A DNA stretch of 41,444 nt, from assembly GCA_018062105.1 (NCBI GenBank), contig JAGOSV010000017.1, positions 1 through 41,444 on the forward strand, read 5' to 3'. Below the pieces are notes generated by a model. The model saw only the letters and a program-made list of their open reading frames with translations, ran no database searches and was not told the DNA's origin. The stretch is from Sterolibacterium sp. (GTDB taxonomy: Bacteria > Pseudomonadota > Gammaproteobacteria > Burkholderiales > Rhodocyclaceae). Both the position numbers and the translations under genes were made by a program. Positions 32,724-41,214 of the stretch are shown in pieces. The number at the start of each line of letters is the position of its first letter. Position 1 is the stretch's first letter.

Positions 32724-33668
32724 ATGATGTTTCTTCACGACAAGCCGATGCCCCCCTCCTCTCCACACTGCTCCCCGCACCGCTGGCATGGTCTTGAGCT
32801 GCATGGCCTGACCCTGCATTTCGCCGGTGCGACGGGTCGGGCTTCGTCGCGCGGCTTTCCTGGGGAAATCTGGCGCGGTCTGCTGGGGCAAGCACTTTCC
32901 CGGGCGGTCTGTTCCTATCCCCATGCCAACTGTCACAACTGCGTTCTGCTTTCGGGGTGCGCCTATCCTGCCCTGTTCAAACCGCTGGATGCCACCCGCC
33001 TGCCGCCCTTCTGGCCACATGGCTGGCAGGCAGCCGACCGGGGCTGGCATGTCGGCTTGCGCTGGCTGGGCAAGCAGGATTACGCCCTCTCGCAATGGCT
33101 ATCCGCCCTCGCCCGCCCATCCACCCGCGGAGAAAAATCGACGGAGCAGCACTTTCTGGGCGCCCCCGTCCGGCTCGAAAAGGCCAGCCATGCCCTGACC
33201 GGCGAAACACTCTGGACCCCCCATCGACAGTGGCAAAACCTCCCGCAACCCTTGCCACTGCCAGCCCCGCTGCCGGAAGAAGCCGCCACCCAGGGTTGCC
33301 GCGTCCGCTTCCTCACACCGCTAGTCAGCAAACATGAGGGCGACCCGCTTTACGGTGCTTTGCATACCCGTGTACAACGTCTGGTGCAGGCCCATGGCGA
33401 TGGCCAGACCTTGTCACGCCCTGACCGCCCCTGGCAATGCCGGGTGCTCGGGCAACAGCCGCTGAAAAAACAACTCGCTCGCCGCCCGCTGCAAGGCACG
33501 CTGTGGGAAGTCGCGCTCACCGACATCGCCCCCGAAGCCCTGACCCTACTGACTGTCGGGCAAGAACTGCACGCCGGCGGGCAAACCACTTCCGGTTGCG
33601 GTCAATACCAACTGCTTCCCCTGGCCGCGACCACGGAGAAAACCGGCACGACATCGACATCGTATTGA
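32724..33668 (+). CDS. cas6: CRISPR pre-crRNA endoribonuclease Cas6
   Basis: This 314-aa RAMP-fold protein belongs to the Cas6 branch with an N-terminal Cys cluster: GFPGEIWRGLLGQALSRAVC, then CHNCVLLSGCAYPALFKP (Cys63, 70, 73, 79). The C-terminal glycine-rich loop lies in GQELHAGGQTTSGCGQYQLL near residue 290. It is expected to cut the repeat transcript into crRNAs for the type III complex. The exact start is unsure: ATG 32724, its neighbour 32727, or 32748. It lies upstream of the effector operon but is separated from it by a MITE-like insertion. Confidence 0.82.
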   Translation: MMFLHDKPMPPSSPHCSPHRWHGLELHGLTLHFAGATGRASSRGFPGEIWRGLLGQALSRAVCSYPHANCHNCVLLSGCAYPALFKPLDATRLPPFWPHGWQAADRGWHVGLRWLGKQDYALSQWLSALARPSTRGEKSTEQHFLGAPVRLEKASHALTGETLWTPHRQWQNLPQPLPLPAPLPEEAATQGCRVRFLTPLVSKHEGDPLYGALHTRVQRLVQAHGDGQTLSRPDRPWQCRVLGQQPLKKQLARRPLQGTLWEVALTDIAPEALTLLTVGQELHAGGQTTSGCGQYQLLPLAATTEKTGTTSTSY

Positions 33669-33692
33669 CATGACAAACAGAATTTTTGTTAA

Positions 33693-33802
33693 GAAAACAC
33701 TGAGTTATTCCGTTCGCCCTGAGCTTGTCGAAGGGCACTACCTTTACAAACAAGGGCTTCGACAGGCTCAGCCCGAACGGATCTGATTTAATCAGCGTCT
33801 CC
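33693..33802. repeat. MITE-like palindromic repeat, copy 2 (110 bp)
   Basis: Inverted copy of the element at 2155–2264, same length, with matching terminal inverted repeats (right end inward GGAGACGCTGATTAAATCAG). It lies in the 186-bp gap between cas6 and cmr1 and may affect their co-transcription. Confidence 0.82.
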
Positions 33803-33854
33803 TTAAAAACCCCACTCACCCCAATACCCGACCTGATACAGGGAGCCACTTGAA

Positions 33855-34916
33855 ATGAACGCACCCGTGACACTGGAACAGCTACAGCACCCCGACAAAC
33901 AAGGATTACGCCTGCGTCTGCGTACCCTGACCCCGCTCTACACCGGCGGCATCGGCCAGCAGGGTGAGCAGCTTCACCCCTCCAATCTGCTCGGTGGCTT
34001 GCGCCACATGAGTTGCATGGTCGCCCGCACGCTTGGCGTGGCTGATTTTGAAAGCCAGGTCTGGGGGACAACAGGCCAGGCCAAACAGATCGGGCTGCAC
34101 TGGGACACCCGCCAGCTCAAGCCCGTTTCCCTGCCCGACAAGATCGACCTGCCCCGCAGACCCGATGGCAAACAGTCCCGCTGGTATTTCAACACGGCGC
34201 ATGTAGGCGAGCTGGGCCTGAGCCTCACCCGCCGCGGCATCAGCGATCTGCACTGGCAAATTCTACGGATCGCCCTGGCCATCCAGATCCGCCACGGCAG
34301 CTTTGGTTCCAAGGACCAATTCGGCCTGGGTGTGCTGGAACGGGTAGAGGGCCAATCTTTTGCCACACCGCTGGATGTCAATGCCCAATGGGAAAAAGCC
34401 AACCTTGACGAAGCCTCCGGCAAGCTCAACCTCTTGCGCACCTGCTTCATCAAGGTCGGCTTCCGCCACGCCCCGGGCGGGCCAAGGCAACAAAAACTCG
34501 ACCGGACCACCGCGCTCAAACTCGGCCTGGCCACCCGCGCCACCCTGCGCAACGCCCTGCGTGCCAGGGATAGCGACCCGCAAGCCGAAAAAGACCGGCT
34601 GACGCTCCTTCGCCACCGCATGCTGGGCGAGCTGAACAAGCACGGCAGTGCCATCAACGTCTCTGCCGCCTATGGCGAGGATGATGCCCCTGAACTGCGT
34701 ATTGCCATCCTGCTCAAGTCGGAAGGACGGGACGCGGAAAAGGATAAAGATGAGCGCAATGAGATCATAAAAAGACTGGTAAACAGCCTTGGGCAGGTCA
34801 ATGATCTGATCGACACCACCGGCTACAAATACGACAAAAGCGAACGGGAATACGGCGGCACTCACGCCAAGGACAAGGCCGCCTGGCTCAACACACTGGC
34901 AGGAGTCGCTCCATGA
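33855..34916 (+). CDS. cmr1: Type III RAMP protein, Cmr1-like (Cas7 group)
   Basis: This protein has 353 aa. The first RAMP strand and loop (LRLRTLTPLYTGGIGQQGEQ, then LHPSNLLGGLRHMSCMVAR) is the Cmr1 signature (TPxxxGG followed by R/S-x-x-GxLRW-like). GSFGSKDQFGLGVLERVEGQ at about 150–170 is the glycine-rich loop. A second, charged half ends in a basic, coil-rich region (RDAEKDKDERNEIIKRLVNS). Cmr1 caps the effector complex and helps capture target RNA. GGGAG lies eight bases before ATG 33855. It overlaps cmr6 by 4 nt (ATGA) and leads the effector operon. Confidence 0.82.
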   Translation: MNAPVTLEQLQHPDKQGLRLRLRTLTPLYTGGIGQQGEQLHPSNLLGGLRHMSCMVARTLGVADFESQVWGTTGQAKQIGLHWDTRQLKPVSLPDKIDLPRRPDGKQSRWYFNTAHVGELGLSLTRRGISDLHWQILRIALAIQIRHGSFGSKDQFGLGVLERVEGQSFATPLDVNAQWEKANLDEASGKLNLLRTCFIKVGFRHAPGGPRQQKLDRTTALKLGLATRATLRNALRARDSDPQAEKDRLTLLRHRMLGELNKHGSAINVSAAYGEDDAPELRIAILLKSEGRDAEKDKDERNEIIKRLVNSLGQVNDLIDTTGYKYDKSEREYGGTHAKDKAAWLNTLAGVAP

Positions 34917-35971
34917 GCATGCACAACAATTTTGAACTGCTGGCCGAAGAACGCCAGAACATCGAATCCACCGGACTGGATGCCGCCAAATGGAGCTGGC
35001 AGGCCCATGCTTCGCACCTGCGGCGCGGCGTGGAAAAAAGCGAGGACCTCACCCCCCGGCGCAGCGAGTTCCTCATCCGGCACGCCATGGAGCTCGAAGG
35101 CATCAGCCTGCAGGATGCCCTGAAGGAAACGAAAAAAGCCAAGGGCAAGGCCAAAGTCCTGCCCTGCCCGACCCGCGAGCTGGAACGTGCCGGCCTGCTC
35201 GATGCCGCGGTCGATGTCGCACACCTGCCGGCCTACTCGGCAGCGGTCACGCTCCGGTTTCAGCTTCTCAGCCCTTTGCTGACGCGCGACGACGACCCCT
35301 TCTATCTCTTCGACAACCCGGCGCGCAAGGACCACATCTACGGCGCACCCTTTCTCGCTGCCGCCTCGGTCAAGGGACTGGCCGCCGATGCCGTGCAACG
35401 CGGCTTTCCGCTGGAACAGGAATGGAAAACCCTGGGTAAAAATGACCAGGAACGCACCACCCGCTACCGCCGCCAGCAAGCCCTTGCCCGGCGGCTGTTT
35501 GGGCTTGCCAGCGATGCCGACGAATTCGACAGCGAAGCCGGGCGGCTGCATTTCTCGCCGGTCTGGTTCTCCAGCATCCAGTATCTGGTGCTGAATCCGA
35601 TGAAAAACGATAACAGTGGTATCGGCACGCAGCCGCTGCAATTCGAAGCCATCGCCCCGGTCGATGAAAAAGGCCGCCCCTGTCAGGCCGAAGTCCGCCT
35701 GTTCTATTTCAACCCCGCCGGTGCGAAAGAGTCCGACCTCACCACGGCGGCCAATGACCTCGCCTGTCTCATCGCCGCGCTGGCGGCCTGGTGGCCCGCG
35801 CTTGGCCTGGGCGCCAAACGGCTGGCCGGTTACGGCGCGCTGGTGCCGACCGCCGCCGAATGCAGCGCGAAAGACTGGCCCGGCGTCACGCAACCCCTGA
35901 AGTTTTCCGGTGATGACAGCTGGCAGACGCTGGCGAAAAAAATCGCCACGATTGCGAAAGGCAAGGCATGA
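34913..35971 (+). CDS. cmr6: Type III RAMP protein, Cmr6-like (Cas7 group)
   Basis: This protein has 352 aa. A helical, charged N-terminal extension of about 95 residues (NFELLAEERQNIESTGLDAA, ISLQDALKETKKAKGKAKV) precedes the RAMP fold: AVTLRFQLLSPLLTRDDDPF, then HIYGAPFLAAASVKGLAADA (the PxxxGxSxKGxxR-like loop). The glycine-rich end is LGAKRLAGYGALVPT. It overlaps cmr1 and cas10 by 4 nt each. By position and motifs it is the Cmr6-type backbone subunit; the N-terminal extension is unusual for Cmr6. Confidence 0.78.
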   Translation: MSMHNNFELLAEERQNIESTGLDAAKWSWQAHASHLRRGVEKSEDLTPRRSEFLIRHAMELEGISLQDALKETKKAKGKAKVLPCPTRELERAGLLDAAVDVAHLPAYSAAVTLRFQLLSPLLTRDDDPFYLFDNPARKDHIYGAPFLAAASVKGLAADAVQRGFPLEQEWKTLGKNDQERTTRYRRQQALARRLFGLASDADEFDSEAGRLHFSPVWFSSIQYLVLNPMKNDNSGIGTQPLQFEAIAPVDEKGRPCQAEVRLFYFNPAGAKESDLTTAANDLACLIAALAAWWPALGLGAKRLAGYGALVPTAAECSAKDWPGVTQPLKFSGDDSWQTLAKKIATIAKGKA

Positions 35972-38889
35972 GCATCCTCGACCCCCAAGCACGCAACCTG
36001 TTGCTGGCCTGCGAAATGGCAGGCTATCTGCACGATCTGGGCAAGCTCCATCCCGGCTTTGCCCGCGAGAAACTGGACGGTGAAACCGCCATCAAAGAAG
36101 CTGCCAACCGGCCTTCAACAGGCATTGGTGAACCCCACGGGCGCATTCTTGAAGAAGGGCGCACCTATCCCGAAGCCAGCGAGCTTGCCGGTAACGCGAA
36201 CCTGGCCGCCTTGCTCACGCTGCTCAAGGACGATCCCGCCTGGTCCGCCGCCCTCGCCCTGCCAGAAAAACAGGTTCATCCCGAAACCATCCAGGCCAAA
36301 GGGCTGGGCGTGGCCCTGCGCCAGCATCACGCCCAGAAAAAATTCCCTGAAACGGAGTTATCCCTCCTGGGCGACATTTATTCTTTCGCCGCCGACCTCC
36401 GCGACTCCGCCTTCGACAAAGCATCGGGTGGCGCGAAAGAAGTCGCGCAGCACGCCCGCTCAGCCGAGATCATCGACGCCTTCGGCCACAAGCGCGCAGA
36501 CTATTCCGCCGCGGCCCTGCAAGCCCTTTGGCAAAAAGCGATTCCCCAGCTTCATGCCCTGCTCAGTGCAACAACTGCAACAGCCAACCTGCCCAGAACC
36601 CGCCAACAACTGCTGGAAGCACTCAAGCCTCTGCTCACCCACGCGCTGGGCGAAACCCGCCGCCCGACACACGACGTCACCCTCCACCACCACGCCCTCG
36701 CCACCGCCAGCTTCCTCAAGGCCGCCGTGGCCGAAGCCCTGCTGCGACAGGACTTCACCCGCTGGCAGGATGAAAAAGGGCTGTTCAACCCCTCCCGCAT
36801 GGGGCAGATACGCTTCCGTCTGCTCGGCATCCGTTGGGACTGGGCTACCCTCACCCGTGGCATGCTTTCTGCCGCCGCACTCGTCAGCCTTTCGGGCCGC
36901 CGCCGCGAAGCCGTGGAAAACCTGCGCGAACTCTTTGAACGCGAAGAAGCCCTGGGCAACCTGATCTACGAAGACGACGACGGCGTGCTGATCCTCCTGC
37001 CCGGCCTCCATGAAGCCGATAGCAATGGCCAGGACAACCCGTCCGCCAGCGAACAAGTCTTTGCCGAAAAAATCCTCGAGCCGCTTGAAGCCCGCATCCT
37101 CGCCGCCCTCCACCCGCTGGGAACGGGCACGCCGGTCACGCTGTGCTGGTCGCAGCCGACGCTCTACCTCACCGACTACGCCGATGCCCTGGGCGTGACC
37201 GAACACAGCCGTCGCCGCGCCTTGCAAGTCGGCGTCGACACCCTACGGCAGCTATGGGACGCCGCCAACGCCAGCGGCCAGCTCATGCAGATCTGCCCGC
37301 AATGCGGCCTGCGCCCGGCGGCCACGCGCGAATTCTCGCTTACTGAAAGCAGCCTGCGAAACCAGGAACTCTGCGACGAATGTGCCCAGCTTTCCGATCT
37401 GGAGGCCAAGCGCAGCCGGGGCCGCCACCTTGCCGATGAATTCGGTTTTCGCACCCACAGTTTCAACATCACCGACCTCGCCCGTCAGGGCGGCAGCAGC
37501 CGCATCGCGCTCATCGCCGTCGGCGTAGACACCACCCAGATTGCCGATGGCCGCAGCTTCCTCACCCAACTGGCACGGCCCGTCGAGCTCATCAAGGAAG
37601 CCGCAACCGCCGGCATCCAGGACGCCAATGGGCTGGGCGACTGGTTCCAGTCCCTGCTCAGCGATCTGGAAAAAGGCCTCACCATCCCGGACGACCGCGC
37701 CAAACTGGCCCGTGATCTGCTGGGCGATGGCTACTGGCTCAAAGAAAGCGATGGCCGCGCCGCCTGCCCGCTGGAAGTCGCCCGCCTCTTTTTCCTGCGC
37801 GAATCGGCCAACCTGCCCGCGCCGTGGCAACTCGCCCGTCACGATGGCGACCGCCTTGCCCTCTTTGCCCTGCGCAAGCACGCCTCCCCCGCCCGGCTGC
37901 AACGCCTTTGGAGCAACCTGCGCGAACTCTGGCGCAATCTGGCGCAAACCATCGCCACCGACCTGCAAGACAACCTCATCCCGCTCAGCCTGGATGCCCG
38001 GGGCCTGCGCCTTGCCGTCGCCGCCAGCGATGCCGACAGCGTCATCCGCCACATTCACGCCACCCAAAGCCAGATGTTCAGCAAGCTGCGCGGCGGGCTG
38101 GCCCTGCACGTCTCCTGCGTCGTCACCACCGCCGGCTTCCCGCTGTATCTCTCGCTCGACGCCCTGGGTCGCATGGAACGGCGCATTGCACAAACCCCGC
38201 ACCAAACCTGGCGGCTGGAATCCCTCCAGCAGGGCAAAGCCCAAAGCCAGCTCGTCTGGCAAACTCCGCAAGGCGTCGTCCGCTGGAACATCGACACCAC
38301 CACCGCCGACCCGGACAAGCCCGACCAATGGCACAGCCATTTCATCCTCAGCCAGCGGGCCGGCCAGACCCTGCAAGGCCCGGTGCGGCTCGTCCATGTC
38401 AGCCGTCTGAAAGCGGGCGACGAAGTGCTGATTCCGCCCTCCACCTTCGATTTCATGACCCTCGAAGGCTCAGGCCGCCGCCACCAGCTCGCCTACACCC
38501 GCCAAGGCGAAGAGCTGCGCCGTCCGCACTGGGTCATGGGCGCGGCAGGCCGCCCGCCCCTGCTGCTCGACACCTACGAAGACTTCGCCGCCCTGCTCAA
38601 GACCGCCGGCTGGGACACCGGCAAAGCCAAGCGGCTGATGGGCGAGATGGTCGAAACCTACGAAAAATGGGTACGCGACACCCCCGCCGCCCTGCGCGAC
38701 ACGGGCCGCAAAGCCTGGCATGCTCATCTGCACAACATGTTGCAACGCTACGCCGGAGCCGCCGGTGAGCAAGGCCGGCAACGACTCTTCCACGCCATCG
38801 ACGATGGCCGTTTCTTCGACGCCATCGAATGGCTCACCTTCATTGGCAAAACTTCCAACCCCTCTTCCACCCGCGAGGTTCGTACATGA
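35968..38889 (+). CDS. cas10: Cas10, III-C type: HD kept, cyclase motif absent
   Basis: This is a 973-aa Cas10. The N-terminal HD nuclease signature is LHDLGKLHPGF (His22-Asp23), with HH at 120–121 and HHHALATASF (240–249) as further likely ligands. A Palm1-like region follows (LLGIRWDWATL; LIYEDDDGVLILLPGL at 332–347), then a zinc ribbon CPQC (443–446) with CDEC (469–472). The Palm2-like region (SRIALIAVGVDTTQIADGRS) and a C-terminal helical domain complete it. The GGDD cyclase motif is absent from the whole protein; its positional equivalent seems to be D676-A-R-G. Loss of GGDD is a hallmark of subtype III-C. It should sense target RNA and cut DNA with the HD domain but not make cyclic oligoadenylate. 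It overlaps both neighbours by 4 nt (ATGA). Confidence 0.9.
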   Translation: MSILDPQARNLLLACEMAGYLHDLGKLHPGFAREKLDGETAIKEAANRPSTGIGEPHGRILEEGRTYPEASELAGNANLAALLTLLKDDPAWSAALALPEKQVHPETIQAKGLGVALRQHHAQKKFPETELSLLGDIYSFAADLRDSAFDKASGGAKEVAQHARSAEIIDAFGHKRADYSAAALQALWQKAIPQLHALLSATTATANLPRTRQQLLEALKPLLTHALGETRRPTHDVTLHHHALATASFLKAAVAEALLRQDFTRWQDEKGLFNPSRMGQIRFRLLGIRWDWATLTRGMLSAAALVSLSGRRREAVENLRELFEREEALGNLIYEDDDGVLILLPGLHEADSNGQDNPSASEQVFAEKILEPLEARILAALHPLGTGTPVTLCWSQPTLYLTDYADALGVTEHSRRRALQVGVDTLRQLWDAANASGQLMQICPQCGLRPAATREFSLTESSLRNQELCDECAQLSDLEAKRSRGRHLADEFGFRTHSFNITDLARQGGSSRIALIAVGVDTTQIADGRSFLTQLARPVELIKEAATAGIQDANGLGDWFQSLLSDLEKGLTIPDDRAKLARDLLGDGYWLKESDGRAACPLEVARLFFLRESANLPAPWQLARHDGDRLALFALRKHASPARLQRLWSNLRELWRNLAQTIATDLQDNLIPLSLDARGLRLAVAASDADSVIRHIHATQSQMFSKLRGGLALHVSCVVTTAGFPLYLSLDALGRMERRIAQTPHQTWRLESLQQGKAQSQLVWQTPQGVVRWNIDTTTADPDKPDQWHSHFILSQRAGQTLQGPVRLVHVSRLKAGDEVLIPPSTFDFMTLEGSGRRHQLAYTRQGEELRRPHWVMGAAGRPPLLLDTYEDFAALLKTAGWDTGKAKRLMGEMVETYEKWVRDTPAALRDTGRKAWHAHLHNMLQRYAGAAGEQGRQRLFHAIDDGRFFDAIEWLTFIGKTSNPSSTREVRT

Positions 38890-39782
38890 AAACGCATCCC
38901 CTCTACCTTTACGCCCTGGACCCCACCCACATCGGAGCAGGCGGCTACCGCATGGGCCGTGTTGACATGACTATCCTGCGCGATGCCGGCACCCAGCTAC
39001 CCAAGGTTCCCGGCTCCTCCATCAACGGAGCCACCCGCTCGGCAGCGATTTACTCCCTGCCCGAAGCCGAACGCAAGCTGGCCATGGCCTACGCCCGCGC
39101 CACGCTCGACAAAAAGAACAAGCAACACCCCCACAAAGGCGCGGAAGACCCGATCGCCCGCATCTTCGGCTACGCCGAAGGCGACAGCGACGGCAGCTCA
39201 CGCATCGGTGCCGTCTCCTTCCGCGATGCCGAAGTCCTCGCCTTCCCCGTCCCCACCATGCTGGGGCCACGCTGGATCACCACCGCCCACCTGCTCGAAA
39301 GTGCCGGCTGCAGCAAAGTCCCCCGGCCCGCCAGCGAAGAACAAGTGTTTGTGCAAGCCGGCAGCAGTGCCGCCAAACGCCTCAACCTTGGCTGGCTGCT
39401 GCTCGAAACCGAAAGCAAACCCCTGCCCTTCCCCGAAACCGGCAACACCCTGCCCGTGTTCGAACACATCAAGGAACGGCTGGTTGTCGTGCACGACAAC
39501 CTCTTTCCCGCGCTCGTCAACGCCAATCTCGAAACCCGCACCTCGGTCTCCATCGACTTCGAAACCGGGGCCGGGGCCGACGGCGCGCTATTCACCTACG
39601 AAGCCACACCGCGCGGCACCCTGTTCCGTGGCCAGGTCGATTTCGACGACGGCCGCTTCCCCGAGCTTGCCCCCCAAGCCCTGCCGCTCATCGAAAAAGC
39701 CCTGGGTCTGGCCTGCACCCTCGGGCTGGGGGCCATGACCACGCGCGGCTTTGGCCGCATGCAATACGCCCTGATCAAGTGA
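38886..39782 (+). CDS. cmr4: Type III backbone RAMP protein Cmr4 (Cas7)
   Basis: In this 298-aa protein, YLYALDPTHIGAGGYRMGRV is followed by Asp27 in GRVDMTILRDAG, the position of the RNA-cleaving Asp of Cmr4. PKVPGSSINGATRSAA is the pipGSSxKGxxR loop, and the glycine-rich end is LGLGAMTTRGFGRMQY. Cmr4 forms the repeating backbone on the crRNA, and each copy cuts target RNA at 6-nt steps. The start at 38886 overlaps the cas10 stop. The kept Asp means RNA cleavage is probably retained even though the Cas10 cyclase motif is lost. Confidence 0.92.
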   Translation: MKTHPLYLYALDPTHIGAGGYRMGRVDMTILRDAGTQLPKVPGSSINGATRSAAIYSLPEAERKLAMAYARATLDKKNKQHPHKGAEDPIARIFGYAEGDSDGSSRIGAVSFRDAEVLAFPVPTMLGPRWITTAHLLESAGCSKVPRPASEEQVFVQAGSSAAKRLNLGWLLLETESKPLPFPETGNTLPVFEHIKERLVVVHDNLFPALVNANLETRTSVSIDFETGAGADGALFTYEATPRGTLFRGQVDFDDGRFPELAPQALPLIEKALGLACTLGLGAMTTRGFGRMQYALIK

Positions 39783-39792
39783 GGAACCCGCC

Positions 39793-40209
39793 ATGTTGAA
39801 TCTCGAACCGCTTGCCGCCCTCGCCGCCAACGAAATGGCAGGCCACGACCCGGCTGCCGCCAACCAGGCGGAAAACATGATCACCAAATCGCTGGCCATC
39901 CTGGCCGAACAAGGCCTCTACGCCTTCGGCCTCTTCCTTGCCAGCCGCAAACGCAAGGAAGACCAGACCCACGCCATGCAGATCAACGCCGAAGCGCGCC
40001 GCCTGCTGAAATCCACCCGCCTGGCCAGCGAGGAACAACTGCGCGCACCCTCGGTTCCGGATTTCTACCGCAGCCTCAGCAAGCCCCAGGGCAACGAAAC
40101 ACCCGCCGAAGCCCTGCGCCGCATGCTGCTCACCAAACAACTGCTGGAAACCACGCTCACCTATGGCCGTTACGCTGCAAAAGCCCTGAAAACAGGAAAC
40201 GCCACATGA
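39793..40209 (+). CDS. cmr5: Small subunit Cmr5 (Cas11)
   Basis: This 138-aa all-helical protein contains the Cmr5-type helix NMITKSLAILAEQGLYAFGL, then AMQINAEARRLLKSTRLASE and PAEALRRMLLTKQLLETTLT. Cmr5 copies line the effector complex and help bind the target strand. GTGAGGAA lies upstream of ATG 39793. It overlaps cmr3 by 4 nt. Confidence 0.85.
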   Translation: MLNLEPLAALAANEMAGHDPAAANQAENMITKSLAILAEQGLYAFGLFLASRKRKEDQTHAMQINAEARRLLKSTRLASEEQLRAPSVPDFYRSLSKPQGNETPAEALRRMLLTKQLLETTLTYGRYAAKALKTGNAT

Positions 40210-40970
40210 AACACTTTGCCAGCTACCACCTCGAACTGCGCTCGGCACTTCATCTAGGCAGTCGCCGTGCCGGCATCGTCGCGCAGACCCACCGCCACGC
40301 CCCCGGCCACCTCTTCAGCCATGCGCTCGCCGCCGCGGCCGGCGCGCAGCGCGGCACCACACCGGAAGTCTTTGCCCAGACGCTCGAAGAAATCCGCCAA
40401 CGCTTCCGCTTCGGCCCCGCCTTCTTCATGGAAGGCGAGCGCAGGCTCGATGATGACGAAGTCGAACAAAGGCTGATCTCCAGCAGCCACCATGTCACCC
40501 TCGACCCCGGCCAGCGTTGCGCCGTAGAAAGCGCGCTGTTTGAAATCGAATGTCTCAACGCACCGCGCGGCATCCAGCTTGCCGGAGGCGTATGGCTGGC
40601 CGACGACGACCGGCTGGACGGCGAACCCTTGCAAGCCTGGCTCTCCCGCATCCGCCTCGGGGGCGAGCTCAAGACCGGCTTTGGCCGCGTCGCCTGCTGC
40701 CACTGGCAGGCCGATGCCAAGCACTACCCCGGCATCGGCCCCGCCAGCCCCGCCGGCGTCCTGCGCCAGCAAGGCGAGCTCCTTCCCGGTGCCGCGGTAG
40801 ACGGCGTGGAACACAGCCCCCTCCTCCCCTGGCTAGGCCGTCGCCACGACCCCCGACTCGGTTTTGGACGACAGCTTTCCAAAGCCACCCTCATCCGCAT
40901 GAACGGCCGCGCCAGCGCAAACGGACCCTACCTGCCCGACCCGGACGGCTGCTGGCAAGCCGCCCGCTAG
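40206..40970 (+). CDS. cmr3: Cas5-like RAMP protein, Cmr3-like, last gene of the operon
   Basis: This 254-aa protein begins YHLELRSALHLGSRRAGIVA and ends with a glycine-rich loop (IRLGGELKTGFGRVACCHWQ at about 145–165) and a basic tail. A second glycine-rich segment is PRLGFGRQLSKATLIRM. It is shorter than usual Cmr3 proteins (about 300–400) but sits in the III-C position of the Cas5 subunit that holds the 5' handle of the crRNA. A short divergent RAMP of another group is the alternative. The gene is followed by 58 bp and then leader copy B. Confidence 0.75.
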   Translation: MKHFASYHLELRSALHLGSRRAGIVAQTHRHAPGHLFSHALAAAAGAQRGTTPEVFAQTLEEIRQRFRFGPAFFMEGERRLDDDEVEQRLISSSHHVTLDPGQRCAVESALFEIECLNAPRGIQLAGGVWLADDDRLDGEPLQAWLSRIRLGGELKTGFGRVACCHWQADAKHYPGIGPASPAGVLRQQGELLPGAAVDGVEHSPLLPWLGRRHDPRLGFGRQLSKATLIRMNGRASANGPYLPDPDGCWQAAR

Positions 40971-41028
40971 ACAACCGCCGCACACTTTGCAAAAATCACC
41001 CCCCGGCCAGCCGCAAAATGGCCATTGC

Positions 41029-41214
41029 TCTTTGACAATCAGGAAGATACCGGTAAAACCTCGAAAGAAGGTTATCGCCGCAAACCCATGCCGTTGATTC
41101 ATTGGCAGAAAATTTTTTTCAGTCCATGCCGTTCGGATATCCGGAGCTTTTTGTCACCCCCTTTGCCGTCCACGCCTTCCCAGCCCTTGTCCCACAAGGC
41201 TTCCCAAGGCCAGA
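41029..41214 (+). promoter_or_regulatory. CRISPR leader of the active array (B)
   Basis: This AT-richer segment directly precedes the first repeat. TTGACA (41032–41037) with a 16-bp spacer to TAAAAC (41054–41059) is a likely sigma-70 promoter for the array. The segment from AAACCTCGAAAG to CAAGGCCAGA is almost identical to copy A at 30044–30228. The runs of T at 41110–41118 could serve as a protein-binding or bending site for integration. Confidence 0.82.

Noticed and set aside
36964-37008. Acidic EDDD run in Cas10 as a possible GGDD cyclase site
   Set aside because: It lies before the zinc ribbon, in the Palm1 position, and lacks the Gly-Gly pair; the true cyclase motif would lie after the ribbon.
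37252-38397. 381-aa open frame on the minus strand inside cas10
   Set aside because: Shadow of the cas10 reading frame; no start signals or domain.
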